Assembly (NCBI RefSeq): GCF_947487605.1
Contig: NZ_CANKXK010000012.1
Location: 1-64,000, forward strand
DNA length: 64,000 nucleotides
Source: an uncultured Algibacter sp.
Lineage (GTDB): Bacteria > Bacteroidota > Bacteroidia > Flavobacteriales > Flavobacteriaceae
Reading direction: 5' to 3'
Below are positions 32,097 to 40,951 of the stretch, in pieces. The notes below the pieces were generated by a model that was not told the DNA's origin, ran no database searches, and worked only from the letters and a program-made list of their open reading frames with translations. Position numbers and translations under genes: made by a program. The first letter of the stretch is position 1. Each line of letters starts with the position of its first letter.

Positions 32097-33392
32097 ATGT
32101 TATTAGTATATACCCATAAAATATCGCCAAGATTAAAATATGTTTTTAAGCATATTTGTACACGAATTTTAGGTATAAAGGTTGAGTTTACTACTAAAAT
32201 TGAAGATTTTATTGCACACGACAGTTTAAAAATGTCGTACACAAGACAGCAATTGGGTAATGAATTTTTTGTTAAAAGTCACGATATTTTATTCGAACAA
32301 GGTTTAGCAGATATTGAAATTAATGTACACAATTGGGAAAACACGAAATGTTTTTTTTATAATGGTGAGAAGAGTACCATGCCTTTCGATATTTTTGCAG
32401 CGTCGTTCTATTTATTAGCAAGGTATGAAGAGTATTTGCCTCAAGTAAAAGATGAATATGGACGTTTTCTTGCTACAGAAAGTATTGCGTATAAATACGA
32501 TTTTTTACATCAACCAGTAGTAGATATATGGGCATATAAGTTTAAATCGATACTTCAAAAATTATACCCAGATTTCATTTTTCCAGAAAGATCATATAGT
32601 ATAAAACCAGTTATCGATGTTCCTTCAGCATACAAATTTAGACTTAAAGGAATTATGCGGACTTTTGGGGGGACTATAAAAGATATTTTCGAATTAAAAC
32701 TTAAAAGGTTATATAATCGTTATGCAGTTCTATTGTCTTTTAAACATGATCCTTACGATACTTACAAGTATATAATAAACAAGCAGAAACAAGCTAAAAA
32801 TAAGTTTCAATTTTTCTTTCTAATAGGTGCATTTTCTACTTACGATAAAGGTATTAATGTTAACAAAAAGAAGTTTAAATCTTTAATAAAACATGTTGGA
32901 GATTATTGCCACGTAGGTTTGAAAATATCATTTTTTGCCCTAGAAGACACCACACTTTTAAAAAAAGAAAAGAAGCAGATGGAGTCTATTATTAATTCAT
33001 CATTGCAAGCATCTCGTCAGTCTTATTCTAAGTTAAATTTTCCAGAGTCCTACAGGAATTTGGTTGAACTTGAGATAAAGGAAGATTATACTATGGGTTA
33101 TACTAATTATGTTGGTTTTAGAGCTGGATCATGCACCCCATTTTTGTTTTACGATTTAGATTACGAAACACAAACTCCATTAAAAATAAATTCTTATCAT
33201 ATAATGGATTATGCATTATTAAAAAACAAATCCTTGTTAGATAAAAAGAAAGTTTTAAATGAAGTGATTTCAGAAATAAAGGCAGTTAAAGGACAATTTG
33301 TTCCAGTATTTCATAATTACACCTTCAGTAATTCGATACGTTGGAAAGGATTTAAAGATTTGTTTAATATTATATTAGATTCGGCAAAATGA
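32097..33392 (+). CDS. Polysaccharide deacetylase-like protein, probably inactive
   Basis: The 431-residue protein follows the plan of a common Bacteroidota family: an N-terminal DUF7033-like region (about 1-165) with MPFDIFAASFYLLARYEEYLP and a C-terminal deacetylase-like domain ending in DYTMGYTNYVGFRAGSCTPF. As I recall the family, the active proteins carry a DID-type motif, a GxHPSY histidine and an SRQH motif. Here these positions read IDVPSAY, VGLKISF and SRQSYS, so the usual metal and catalytic residues appear to be lost. It may be a pseudoenzyme or a binding protein. Its stop overlaps the next start by 4 bases, so it is coupled to the phosphatase gene. Confidence 0.75.
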   Translation: MLLVYTHKISPRLKYVFKHICTRILGIKVEFTTKIEDFIAHDSLKMSYTRQQLGNEFFVKSHDILFEQGLADIEINVHNWENTKCFFYNGEKSTMPFDIFAASFYLLARYEEYLPQVKDEYGRFLATESIAYKYDFLHQPVVDIWAYKFKSILQKLYPDFIFPERSYSIKPVIDVPSAYKFRLKGIMRTFGGTIKDIFELKLKRLYNRYAVLLSFKHDPYDTYKYIINKQKQAKNKFQFFFLIGAFSTYDKGINVNKKKFKSLIKHVGDYCHVGLKISFFALEDTTLLKKEKKQMESIINSSLQASRQSYSKLNFPESYRNLVELEIKEDYTMGYTNYVGFRAGSCTPFLFYDLDYETQTPLKINSYHIMDYALLKNKSLLDKKKVLNEVISEIKAVKGQFVPVFHNYTFSNSIRWKGFKDLFNIILDSAK

Positions 33393-34078
33393 GAGCTAAT
33401 GGAATATCCGATGTTTTTTTCGATTTAGATCATACCCTTTGGGATTTTGATAAAAACTCTGCATTAACATTTGAAAAAATCTTTGAAATAAATGATATAA
33501 GTGTTAATACGGCCTATTTTTTACAACATTATGTTCCTATAAATCTTAAATACTGGAAACTCTATAGAGAAGAAAAAATTGAAAAAGAAGCATTACGCTT
33601 TGCAAGATTAAATGAGGCCTTTTTAGCTATTGGTATAAAAATTAAAGAACCTTTAATTTATAAACTATCTGAAGATTATATAGCATATCTAACCACTTTT
33701 AATCACTTGTTTGACAATACGTTGGAGATATTAGATTATTTAAGTCTTAAATATAAATTACACATTATTACCAATGGATTTGATGAAGTACAACAGAAAA
33801 AAATAGAGAAATCTGGAATAGACGGTTATTTTAAAACCATTACTAATTCAGAAATGGTAGGTGTAAAAAAGCCCAACCCTAAAATATTCAATTTTGCGAT
33901 TAACAAAGCAAATACGCATATTGATAAAAGTATTATGATAGGAGATAGCTACGAAGCCGATATTCTTGGAGCTAAAAACATTGGTATGGATGTGGTTTTT
34001 TTTGATATTCATGGTATAACTTTAGATGAAGATATGAAGCGAGTCGATAATTTAATTCAACTAAAAAAGTACCTCTAG
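33389..34078 (+). CDS. HAD phosphatase, YjjG-type nucleotidase
   Basis: The 229-residue HAD-superfamily protein has motif I FFDLDHTLWDF near residues 10-20 with the nucleophile D, the HIITNGFDEVQQKKIEKSGI motif II region, the motif III lysine in GVKKPNPKIF and motif IV MIGDSYEADILGAKNIGMD. This form fits the YjjG group, which dephosphorylates non-canonical pyrimidine nucleotides. It is translationally coupled (ATGA) to the deacetylase-like gene, a link that is not explained by the predicted functions. Confidence 0.85.
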   Translation: MRANGISDVFFDLDHTLWDFDKNSALTFEKIFEINDISVNTAYFLQHYVPINLKYWKLYREEKIEKEALRFARLNEAFLAIGIKIKEPLIYKLSEDYIAYLTTFNHLFDNTLEILDYLSLKYKLHIITNGFDEVQQKKIEKSGIDGYFKTITNSEMVGVKKPNPKIFNFAINKANTHIDKSIMIGDSYEADILGAKNIGMDVVFFDIHGITLDEDMKRVDNLIQLKKYL

Positions 34079-34151
34079 TCTAAATGATTTAAGAATAAAA
34101 CGCCAAAAAGAGTATATTTACAATTAGAACTTAATAATACATTTTATAATA

Positions 34152-35030
34152 ATGAAAACGAAAATATTTTCAATCCTTATTACCTGCTTGATATCATTAT
34201 CAATGTTTTCTCAAGCAAACTTAAACAGTTATAAGTATATAATTGTACCAAATAAATATGATTTTTTAAAGGAAAAGGATCAATATCAATTAAATTCTTT
34301 ATCTAAATTTTTATTTAATAAATATGGTTTTCTAGCTGTAATGGAGGGTACAGAATACCCAGAAGATTTAATAAGAAATAGATGTTTAGCTTTAAAGTCT
34401 GATGTTATTAAAGATTCAGGTATGTTTAAAACAAAACTTACTATTGAATTGACAGATTGTAATGATAAACATGTGTATACTTCTAAAGTAGGAGAGAGTA
34501 GGGAGAAGGCTTTTAAATCTGCATATAATTTCGCTTTAAGAGATGCTTTTAAATCTTTTGAAGCACTTAATTATAAATATGAACCAAACGAGCGTGTAAA
34601 CTCATTAGCAACAAGTCAAGATATATCTAAAAAAAATGAAGTAGCACAAGAGATTCAACAATTAAAAGAAGAAATTCAAAATCTTAAAAAAGAAAAAGTT
34701 GTAGAAGCTGTAAAGCCAGAACCAAAAGTATCTGAACCGCTACCCAATTTTAAGGAACGTGTAGAAGAAGCAGTAACCAAAGTAAAAACTCCAGAAACTT
34801 CAGTAAAGCAAGCAGTATCGGGTGTTTTGTATGCTCAAGAAATCGAGAATGGTTTTCAATTAGTAGATAGCTCTCCTAAAGTTGTATATAAAATAAAAAG
34901 TTCGAGCTTACATAACGTCTTTTTTGTCGAAGGTAAAAATGCTATTATATACAAAAAAGGGGATGCTTGGATTTTAGAGTATTATGTGAATGGTACATTA
35001 AAAAAGGAAGCATTAAATATTAAATTTTAA
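34152..35030 (+). CDS. Hypothetical secreted protein with coiled coil
   Basis: The 292-residue product has a signal peptide (MKTKIFSILITCLISLSMFS), a globular part (about 25-140), a charged coiled-coil and linker stretch (EIQQLKEEIQNLKKEKVVEA near 172, then a region rich in P, E and K) and a short C-terminal domain (about 225-292). I know similar proteins in flavobacteria only as hypothetical. It is probably periplasmic. The gene stands alone, convergent with rarA. Confidence 0.65.
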   Translation: MKTKIFSILITCLISLSMFSQANLNSYKYIIVPNKYDFLKEKDQYQLNSLSKFLFNKYGFLAVMEGTEYPEDLIRNRCLALKSDVIKDSGMFKTKLTIELTDCNDKHVYTSKVGESREKAFKSAYNFALRDAFKSFEALNYKYEPNERVNSLATSQDISKKNEVAQEIQQLKEEIQNLKKEKVVEAVKPEPKVSEPLPNFKERVEEAVTKVKTPETSVKQAVSGVLYAQEIENGFQLVDSSPKVVYKIKSSSLHNVFFVEGKNAIIYKKGDAWILEYYVNGTLKKEALNIKF

Positions 35031-35055
35031 TTTTCAGCTAGCTGCCTGCTATCAG

Positions 35056-36339
35056 CTAATACCCATATTTATCATTCCAACGTTTTTTTAAGAATTCTCG
35101 TTGGGCATTCTCTCTAGAGTTATTCCCAGGTTCATATAATGTTGAATTTTTTATTTCTTCTGGCATAAACTCTTGCTTAGCAAAGTTTAACTCGTAATTA
35201 TGAGCGTATTTATAGTTGTCGCCATAACCAAGTTCTTTCATCAGTTTTGTAGGCGCATTTCTTATTTCTAAAGGAATAGATAAATCTCCAGTTTTTTTAA
35301 CTAATTGTTGTGCATTACCAATTGCTTTATAGGCAGCATTACTTTTCGGTGAACAAGCCAAGTATGTTGCACATTGACTCAATATAATCCGCGATTCGGG
35401 ATGTCCAATTGCCGACACAGCTTGAAACGTATTGTTAGCTATAACCAAGGCCGTTGGATTAGCATTACCAATATCTTCACAAGCTAAAATTAACAAGCGT
35501 CTGGCTATAAATTTAACATCTTCACCGCCTTCAATCATTCGAGCGAGCCAATATACGGCAGCGTTGGGGTCGCTACCTCGGATAGATTTTATAAATGCCG
35601 AAATAATATCGTAGTGCTGTTCTCCAGTTTTATCGTAATGTACTGTATTGTTTTGAACTTTTTGTAAAACGGTATCATCAGTTATTTCGATAGTACCAGA
35701 ATTGAATGAATTTATTATCAATTCAAAAATATTCAATAATTTTCTTGCATCACCACCTGAAAGTCTTAGTAAAGCATTTGTCTCCTTTAGTTTTATATTT
35801 TTTTGAGAAATGAACTCATCTTTTTTAATAGCTCGTTGTAAAAGAGTTTCCAAATCTTTCTTATCAAATGCATTTAAAATATAAACCTGACAACGTGATA
35901 AAAGTGCAGAAATCACCTCAAAACTTGGATTTTCTGTCGTGGCACCAATGAGGGTTATCCAGCCTTTTTCAACTGCTTGTAATAAAGAATCTTGTTGCGA
36001 TTTACTAAATCTGTGGATTTCGTCAATAAATAAAATAGGGTTTTTAGTTGTAAATAACCCACCACTTTGTTTTGCTTTCTCAATAACATCACGGATATCT
36101 TTTACACCAGAATTAATGGCACTTAGCGTATAAAACGGTCTACCAGATTCTGTGGCGATTATGTTGGCTAAAGTTGTTTTACCAGTACCAGGAGGTCCCC
36201 AAAAAACCATAGATGGTATTAACCCTAGCTCGATATGTCGCGTTAAAGCACCGTTTTTACCAACCAAATGCGATTGACTTACATAATCTTTTAAGGATTT
36301 TGGTCTTAAACGTTCAGCTAAAGGTTCATTGATATTCAT
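35056..36339 (-). CDS. rarA: Replication-associated recombination protein A (RarA/MgsA)
   Basis: The 427-residue clamp-loader-like AAA+ ATPase acts at stalled replication forks with SSB. Walker A GPPGTGKT is at residues 48-55, Walker B ILFIDEIHRF near 100-109, sensor and arginine-finger segments TLIGATTENPSFEV and ALLSRCQVY follow, and the C-terminal tetramerisation domain starts with HYDIISAFIKSIRGSDPNAA. I chose ATG 36339, which gives NEPLAERLRPKSL at the start as in orthologues; the longer frame adds 28 residues not expected in the family. Divergent from the rhomboid gene. Confidence 0.93.
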   Translation of the reverse strand: MNINEPLAERLRPKSLKDYVSQSHLVGKNGALTRHIELGLIPSMVFWGPPGTGKTTLANIIATESGRPFYTLSAINSGVKDIRDVIEKAKQSGGLFTTKNPILFIDEIHRFSKSQQDSLLQAVEKGWITLIGATTENPSFEVISALLSRCQVYILNAFDKKDLETLLQRAIKKDEFISQKNIKLKETNALLRLSGGDARKLLNIFELIINSFNSGTIEITDDTVLQKVQNNTVHYDKTGEQHYDIISAFIKSIRGSDPNAAVYWLARMIEGGEDVKFIARRLLILACEDIGNANPTALVIANNTFQAVSAIGHPESRIILSQCATYLACSPKSNAAYKAIGNAQQLVKKTGDLSIPLEIRNAPTKLMKELGYGDNYKYAHNYELNFAKQEFMPEEIKNSTLYEPGNNSRENAQREFLKKRWNDKYGY

Positions 36340-36471
36340 AAAGTAAAAATACTTTAATTTTTTTGCTTTTGCATAGCTGCATAAAAGAATTAGAGAGTTA
36401 TTAGATTTGTAGTTGACTGACAATTTAGCATCATTCCATAGCTTGGTTAACTATTTGCTATCTTTAAAATA

Positions 36472-37197
36472 ATGAACAGTAAAGAACATTTTAAATTTAC
36501 TACAGGGGTAATAGCGTACCCAATATTTTTTGTGTTGGTTATTTGGTTAATATTCTGGTTTGAGGTACGATTTGGCTTCAATTTTAGTAAATATGGGGTA
36601 TACCCTCAAACTTTTAAGGGACTAAGAGGTGTTCTATTAAGTCCTTTCATACATGGCGATATTCAGCATATATATCATAACACGATTCCACTTTTTGTGT
36701 TATCTATGGCGTTGTTTTATTTCTACCGACCTATTGCATGGAAGGTCATTGTTTTTGGGGTAGTCTTGTCTGGCTTTTTAACCTGGTGTATTGGAAGACC
36801 TTCATACCATATTGGAGCGAGTGGTTTAATTTACGTGCTTGTAAGTTTTACTTTTTTTAAAGGTGTTTTAGCAAAACATTATAGACTTATAGCATTATCT
36901 TTATTGGTGGTTTTCCTTTACGGTAGTATGATTTGGTATACCATGCCAATTGAAAAAGGCATCTCATGGGAAGGTCATTTAGCTGGACTTATAACGGGTC
37001 TATTATTTGCCTTATTCTTTAGAAAAGAAATAGCAAAACCTAAAAAATATGTTTGGGAGCAAGAGAGCTACAATGAAGATGAAGATCCTTTTTTAAAGTA
37101 TTTTGATGAAAACGGAAACTTTATTGAAAGTCCAGAGATAGAAATAGAGGAGGACCAAGCAACTATCAATTATACTTACAAAAAAAGTGAAGACTAA
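36472..37197 (+). CDS. Rhomboid family intramembrane serine protease
   Basis: The 241-residue protein has about six membrane helices. The catalytic serine lies in the GASG motif (S117) and the base in EGHLAGLITG (H169); H69-N70 after the first helix fits the oxyanion side. The C-terminal 50 residues form an acidic cytoplasmic tail. It cuts transmembrane segments of unknown targets in the inner membrane. Its stop overlaps the rlmB stop by 4 bases on the opposite strand, so the two genes converge with no room for a separate terminator. Confidence 0.88.
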   Translation: MNSKEHFKFTTGVIAYPIFFVLVIWLIFWFEVRFGFNFSKYGVYPQTFKGLRGVLLSPFIHGDIQHIYHNTIPLFVLSMALFYFYRPIAWKVIVFGVVLSGFLTWCIGRPSYHIGASGLIYVLVSFTFFKGVLAKHYRLIALSLLVVFLYGSMIWYTMPIEKGISWEGHLAGLITGLLFALFFRKEIAKPKKYVWEQESYNEDEDPFLKYFDENGNFIESPEIEIEEDQATINYTYKKSED

Positions 37198-37928
37198 CTT
37201 CGTTGTCTTACCACTTCATATAGAAAAGCACCACAAGCTACAGATACATTTAAGGATTCTATATCTCCTAATAACGGTAATTTGGCTTTAGTGTCAACTA
37301 CTTTAAGTGTTGAGGGGTTGATGCCTCTACCTTCAGACCCCATTATTATAGCACAAGGCTCAGTGAAAGAAACATCATATAGGGTATTCTCTGTTTTCTC
37401 TGTAGCAGCAATTACTTTAATACCAGAAGCCTGCATAAAAAATACGGCATCTTTAATATGGTCTACTTTGCAAATAGGGATTTTAAAAATTGCTCCAGCG
37501 CTTGTTTTAATTGTATCGCCATTTACAGGTGCTCCTCCCTTTTTCTGAATAATAATACCATTCACTCCGGTACACTCTGCTGTTCTAATAATAGCTCCAA
37601 AATTACGCACGTCACTTAATTGGTCAAGTAATAAGAATAAAGGGGTTTTACCAGATTCAATAATACTTAAAACAAGTTCTTCCATGTCATGAAATGCGAT
37701 TGGCGATATTTGAGCCACTGCACCTTGATGGTTTTTATTGGTAAGTCTGTTAAGCTTTTCTACTGGAACATATGACGAGTTAATAGAATTTTTTCTTAAA
37801 AGAGATTCCAATTCACTAAATAAATCACCTTTTTGCCCTTTTTGTAGAAATACTTTGTCTATAGTTTCGTTTGCATTAATAGCCTCTATAATAGCTCTAA
37901 TACCGAATATTTGTGTTTGGTTTTCCAT
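37194..37928 (-). CDS. rlmB: 23S rRNA (guanosine-2'-O)-methyltransferase RlmB
   Basis: The 244-residue SPOUT-class protein has an N-terminal substrate-binding domain (1-75; FGIRAIIEAIN and LNRLTNKNHQGAVAQ) and a knotted TrmH domain: motif 1 LLDQLSDVRNFGAIIRTAE, motif 2 CAIIMGSEGRGI and motif 3 LPLLGDIESLNVSVACGAFLYE (split by the text limit, residues about 218-238). It methylates a guanosine of 23S rRNA in the P-loop region; other TrmH-family specificities cannot be ruled out. A hairpin with a T-run lies 18 bases before the start. Confidence 0.85.
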   Translation of the reverse strand: MENQTQIFGIRAIIEAINANETIDKVFLQKGQKGDLFSELESLLRKNSINSSYVPVEKLNRLTNKNHQGAVAQISPIAFHDMEELVLSIIESGKTPLFLLLDQLSDVRNFGAIIRTAECTGVNGIIIQKKGGAPVNGDTIKTSAGAIFKIPICKVDHIKDAVFFMQASGIKVIAATEKTENTLYDVSFTEPCAIIMGSEGRGINPSTLKVVDTKAKLPLLGDIESLNVSVACGAFLYEVVRQRS

Positions 37929-37945
37929 TGAGGTAAAGGTATAAA

Positions 37946-37973
37946 AAAACCACCTATTAAACTAGGTGGTTTT
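37946..37973. terminator. Terminator-like hairpin before rlmB
   Basis: AAAACCACCTA (37946-37956) pairs with TAGGTGGTTTT (37963-37973), an 11-bp perfect stem. The minus strand continues with a run of seven T, so it can stop leftward transcripts just before rlmB; it could also serve as an attenuator in the rlmB leader. Confidence 0.6.
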
Positions 37974-38086
37974 ACTAATACTGTCCACTAACGCTTCTAC
38001 AGGAAATTTATTTCAACACCAAAATTAAAGCCTTCAGAGTGCAGTTTTGAGGTGTTAAAATGTAGAATTCTTCCTTTCTAAATTGA

Positions 38087-38248
38087 CTAGAATTTTTGCT
38101 TAAACATAACAATTGGTCTTGATTCTAGAAATCTATATGAATCAACGCCACATGAATCAAACCAAATAATTACACCAATACAAAAGCATGCACAAAACAA
38201 ATTGAAAAGAAAACAATACAAATCAAAAAAGCTGAACAATGACCTCAT
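38087..38248 (-). CDS. Possible small ORF or gene remnant, 53 residues
   Basis: An ATG-started frame encodes a hydrophobic stretch with cysteines (LFCACFCIGVIIWFDSCGVD) followed by a polar tail (SYRFLESRPIVMFKQKF). Beyond the stop, another frame reads KGRILHFNTSKLHSEGFNFG, so the 37974-38224 region may be a degraded secreted protein gene. The start lies inside the arm of the PUL terminator, which weakens the case. The remaining bases of this 393-base gap hold two hairpins and nothing else. Confidence 0.2.
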   Translation of the reverse strand: MRSLFSFFDLYCFLFNLFCACFCIGVIIWFDSCGVDSYRFLESRPIVMFKQKF

Positions 38249-38259
38249 TGTTCAGCTTT
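38225..38259 (-). terminator. Rho-independent terminator of the SusCD operon
   Basis: A perfect 15-bp stem, AAAGCTGAACAATGA (38228-38242) with TCATTGTTCAGCTTT (38245-38259) and a 2-base spacer, is followed on the minus strand by six T residues. It lies 63 bases after the last lipoprotein gene of the operon. Confidence 0.85.
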
Positions 38260-38321
38260 AATTTATAAATTTAATCCTTTAATAGTCTGTATCGCTTATT
38301 CAGGACTAGGCATTTCTTTTA

Positions 38322-38819
38322 TTAATGTTCATCTTCTAGGAATCCACTACGTTTATATCCCTCTATATGATAAATAGTGCCAGGATCATCAGAAAATTCG
38401 ATGTCAAACGAAATAAAATCGGCAGGCAAATTTGTGTCACTTGTTACAGTACCGTTCTTTTCAATTTGCCCATTTGTTACATTAACCGTAATTTGATAGC
38501 CATCTACGTCACTAGCTAAGTCATTACCTTCAAAGCTTAAAGCTCCTACATTGGCAGGAACAGCCGTATTAAACCACCATATATTCTTATGATCAAATAT
38601 TTGAATTGCTGACTCATCATTTGCTGTATTAGAGATAGTTATAAGTTCATAGCCTAAGGCCAAGTCATCACCAATAAAAGTTTGAACATACCAATCACCA
38701 GTCATATCATTGACTGAAGTTTTTTCTACAGGGAAATCTTCATATCCTTCTTCAGTTTCACATGAAGTAAATGCTGCAACAAAAAGGATAACAACAATGT
38801 ATTTAAAATTTTTTTTCAT
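38322..38819 (-). CDS. Lipoprotein, PF12888-like lipid-binding protein of a SusCD locus
   Basis: The 165-residue protein begins with a lipoprotein signal ending in TSCETEEGYEDFP (cysteine near residue 19) and a calycin-like core starting with VNDMTGDWYVQTFIGDD. The family, called putative lipid-binding hydrolase, is often the last gene of SusCD operons and is probably displayed on the cell surface. I chose ATG 38819 over an upstream start that overlaps the previous gene. The C-terminus IYHIEGYKRSGFLEDEH is typical of the family. Confidence 0.75.
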   Translation of the reverse strand: MKKNFKYIVVILFVAAFTSCETEEGYEDFPVEKTSVNDMTGDWYVQTFIGDDLALGYELITISNTANDESAIQIFDHKNIWWFNTAVPANVGALSFEGNDLASDVDGYQITVNVTNGQIEKNGTVTSDTNLPADFISFDIEFSDDPGTIYHIEGYKRSGFLEDEH

Positions 38820-38832
38820 AATATTATATTTA

Positions 38833-39444
38833 TTATTGATATTGAAATGTATAACCAAACCCATAAGGGTTTACAAAAGTTGTAAATGTTTTTGTAATAG
38901 GATCGTAAGTCATATCTACAGAAGTAGCTCCAAACGGATATACTTGAGCTATTTCGGAAATTACGTCTCCATCCATCTGAAAGTACATAGGAAAAGTTCC
39001 ACCAAAAGCAAAATCTGTCACGAAAAATATGCTTGTTGTTCCAGGGACAAGAGAAATAACTCCAGTTCTTTCAGGTCTACCGACATCTTGTATATCTCCA
39101 GATACATCAGTACCAACAATTGAAGGGTCGTGTACTATAACAGTTTGAGTCTCCGAACCATCAAAGCCATCAGAATTGGTTGCAGAATAGGTTATAGTAT
39201 AGATACCTATTGTATTTGTATCTGCTGAGCCACTAATACCGACTGGCAAATCTACACCTCCTTCATTAGCTGTTGCAGATGGAGTGAATGTGTCTCCTAC
39301 TGCAACTATTGCAGTTGGTTCGAATTCAAATGTTGGAAAAAATGTTAAATCAGATGTGATAGGGCTTTGTTCGCTACATGAGACAAACAAGACAATCGTC
39401 CATACTAATGAAACTACTTTTATTAATTTATTTTTAATTTTCAT
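38833..39444 (-). CDS. DUF5012-like surface lipoprotein
   Basis: The 203-residue protein has a lipoprotein signal (cysteine in FVSCSEQ near residue 23), an Ig-like domain (about 40-110, ending YTITYSATNSDGFDGSETQT) resembling DUF5011/5012 folds, and a second beta-rich domain (about 115-203). Such proteins occur as accessory glycan-binding lipoproteins beside SusC/SusD. The neighbouring genes support a surface role in ligand capture. The substrate is unknown. Confidence 0.7.
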   Translation of the reverse strand: MKIKNKLIKVVSLVWTIVLFVSCSEQSPITSDLTFFPTFEFEPTAIVAVGDTFTPSATANEGGVDLPVGISGSADTNTIGIYTITYSATNSDGFDGSETQTVIVHDPSIVGTDVSGDIQDVGRPERTGVISLVPGTTSIFFVTDFAFGGTFPMYFQMDGDVISEIAQVYPFGATSVDMTYDPITKTFTTFVNPYGFGYTFQYQ

Positions 39445-39472
39445 TATTTTTAATATTTTAAGTTAACACTTA

Positions 39473-40930
39473 TTATTTCTGATCCCACCAAACTTTTTCA
39501 GTAAGTGAAGACTTCTGATTAATACTTGGATTTTTAGAAGTTTCAGTATCAGGATAAAAAATAGTATTTGGTGTCTGATCTCCAGTTAAAACTGAGCTAA
39601 CAGATACTACCATATTACCCATTGTATAATCTTCATTACCAATGGTAACCGTCTCAGGGTATTGCACCCTATTTGATTCGAAAAAGCCTTCAATATTATT
39701 AATGTTAGCTAATGACACCCATTTTTGAATCATGACTTGTCTTAATGCTGTTTCTATATCTGGATCTGCAACATATTCATATGCTCCTCCAGCACCAATG
39801 AGAGCTTGAGCACCACTGACACCATAAGTTGCAAATGAGTTAATCACACCTGCATCATATTTACTCTTAGCTCCAGTACCATTTGAGTATCTAATTAAAG
39901 CTTCTGCTTGCAAAAAATTACTCTCAGCTACAGTCATAAAATATACTGGGGTAGTTGCAGTAATATTGGGTCTGGAAAAATTTGATGCAACCTCAGAAGC
40001 ATAACTTCCACGATCACCTTGATCTATACCTCTATATACACCTGGAGTTTCATCGTTTAAACGATAAATGGCACCAATCCTTGGGTCAATGTTATTATCT
40101 AAGAAAGTAAGTAGCGAATTGCTTGCAATATTATTTACATCACCCAAACGATCTATTTGAACATCATAAAATGGATTCGCTTTGTTCTGTGCATTTTCAT
40201 ATAAAGCAAATTTTGCATCAGAACTAATAAAATTATCCTCTGTCATTAACGCCATTACAGCTGAGGCATTTGCTTGAGATGTATATGACATTCTTATATA
40301 AAGTTTTAATTTCAAGGTGTTAGCAAATTTAACCCAATCAGACATGTTCGCACTATAAATAGCATCTTGAGTCCCTACAGTAGAAGCGACAGGATTACCA
40401 TTATATTTAGCAAGCGCAGCATCAATTTCAGAAATTAAACCTGTGTAGATATCACCTCCAAAATCAACTTTTGGTGTAATGTTTTCTGAACCTAGTAAAG
40501 CTTCAGAGTAAGGAATATCACCATATAAATCTGTTAATACTTGCAATGTGTATGCTCTCACTAAAGATGCAATTAAAAAGGAACCTGTATCACCTTCTTC
40601 ATCAGACTTTGTTAGCACATAATTTAAATCGTTAAGACAGCCTGCCCATAGTTCATTCCATAATCTGTCAGAAAAATCTATATTCATATTATATGTATCT
40701 ATGGAAAGGTACTGAGATGCACTTGGAGATTGCGTGTGGTATTGTGCTAAAAAGCCACCGAGGTTTGCTAATTGTCCACCTAGTCCAGTAGCTAATGATC
40801 CCTGTGCTGCTGTTAACACAAAGCTTTTATCTACATTTACTGGTGTGTTAGGGTTGTCATTTATATTCAAATGATCTTCACACGATGTGATAAGTATAAA
40901 GAAAAAAAGAAGTCTTAGTATATTTTTCAT
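39473..40930 (-). CDS. SusD/RagB family lipoprotein (SusD-like 2)
   Basis: The 485-residue protein starts with a lipoprotein signal (LITSCEDHL, cysteine at about residue 17) followed by NINDNPNTPVNVDKSFVLT, typical of the SusD-like_2 group. TPR-like helices carry LWNELWAGCLNDLNYVL and LIASLVRAYTLQVLTDLYGDIPYSEAL, the latter a strong family signature. The C-terminal part includes FMTVAESNFLQAEALIR. It forms the lid that delivers ligand to the SusC transporter encoded 21 bases upstream. The ligand is unknown. Confidence 0.92.
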   Translation of the reverse strand: MKNILRLLFFFILITSCEDHLNINDNPNTPVNVDKSFVLTAAQGSLATGLGGQLANLGGFLAQYHTQSPSASQYLSIDTYNMNIDFSDRLWNELWAGCLNDLNYVLTKSDEEGDTGSFLIASLVRAYTLQVLTDLYGDIPYSEALLGSENITPKVDFGGDIYTGLISEIDAALAKYNGNPVASTVGTQDAIYSANMSDWVKFANTLKLKLYIRMSYTSQANASAVMALMTEDNFISSDAKFALYENAQNKANPFYDVQIDRLGDVNNIASNSLLTFLDNNIDPRIGAIYRLNDETPGVYRGIDQGDRGSYASEVASNFSRPNITATTPVYFMTVAESNFLQAEALIRYSNGTGAKSKYDAGVINSFATYGVSGAQALIGAGGAYEYVADPDIETALRQVMIQKWVSLANINNIEGFFESNRVQYPETVTIGNEDYTMGNMVVSVSSVLTGDQTPNTIFYPDTETSKNPSINQKSSLTEKVWWDQK

Positions 40931-40951
40931 TTTTTATTTTTTTTAAATTAA

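Noticed and set aside
37974-38224. A structured RNA or riboswitch between rlmB and the SusCD operon
   Set aside because: Only two simple terminator-like hairpins are present at the borders; the middle shows weak protein-like text rather than paired helices.
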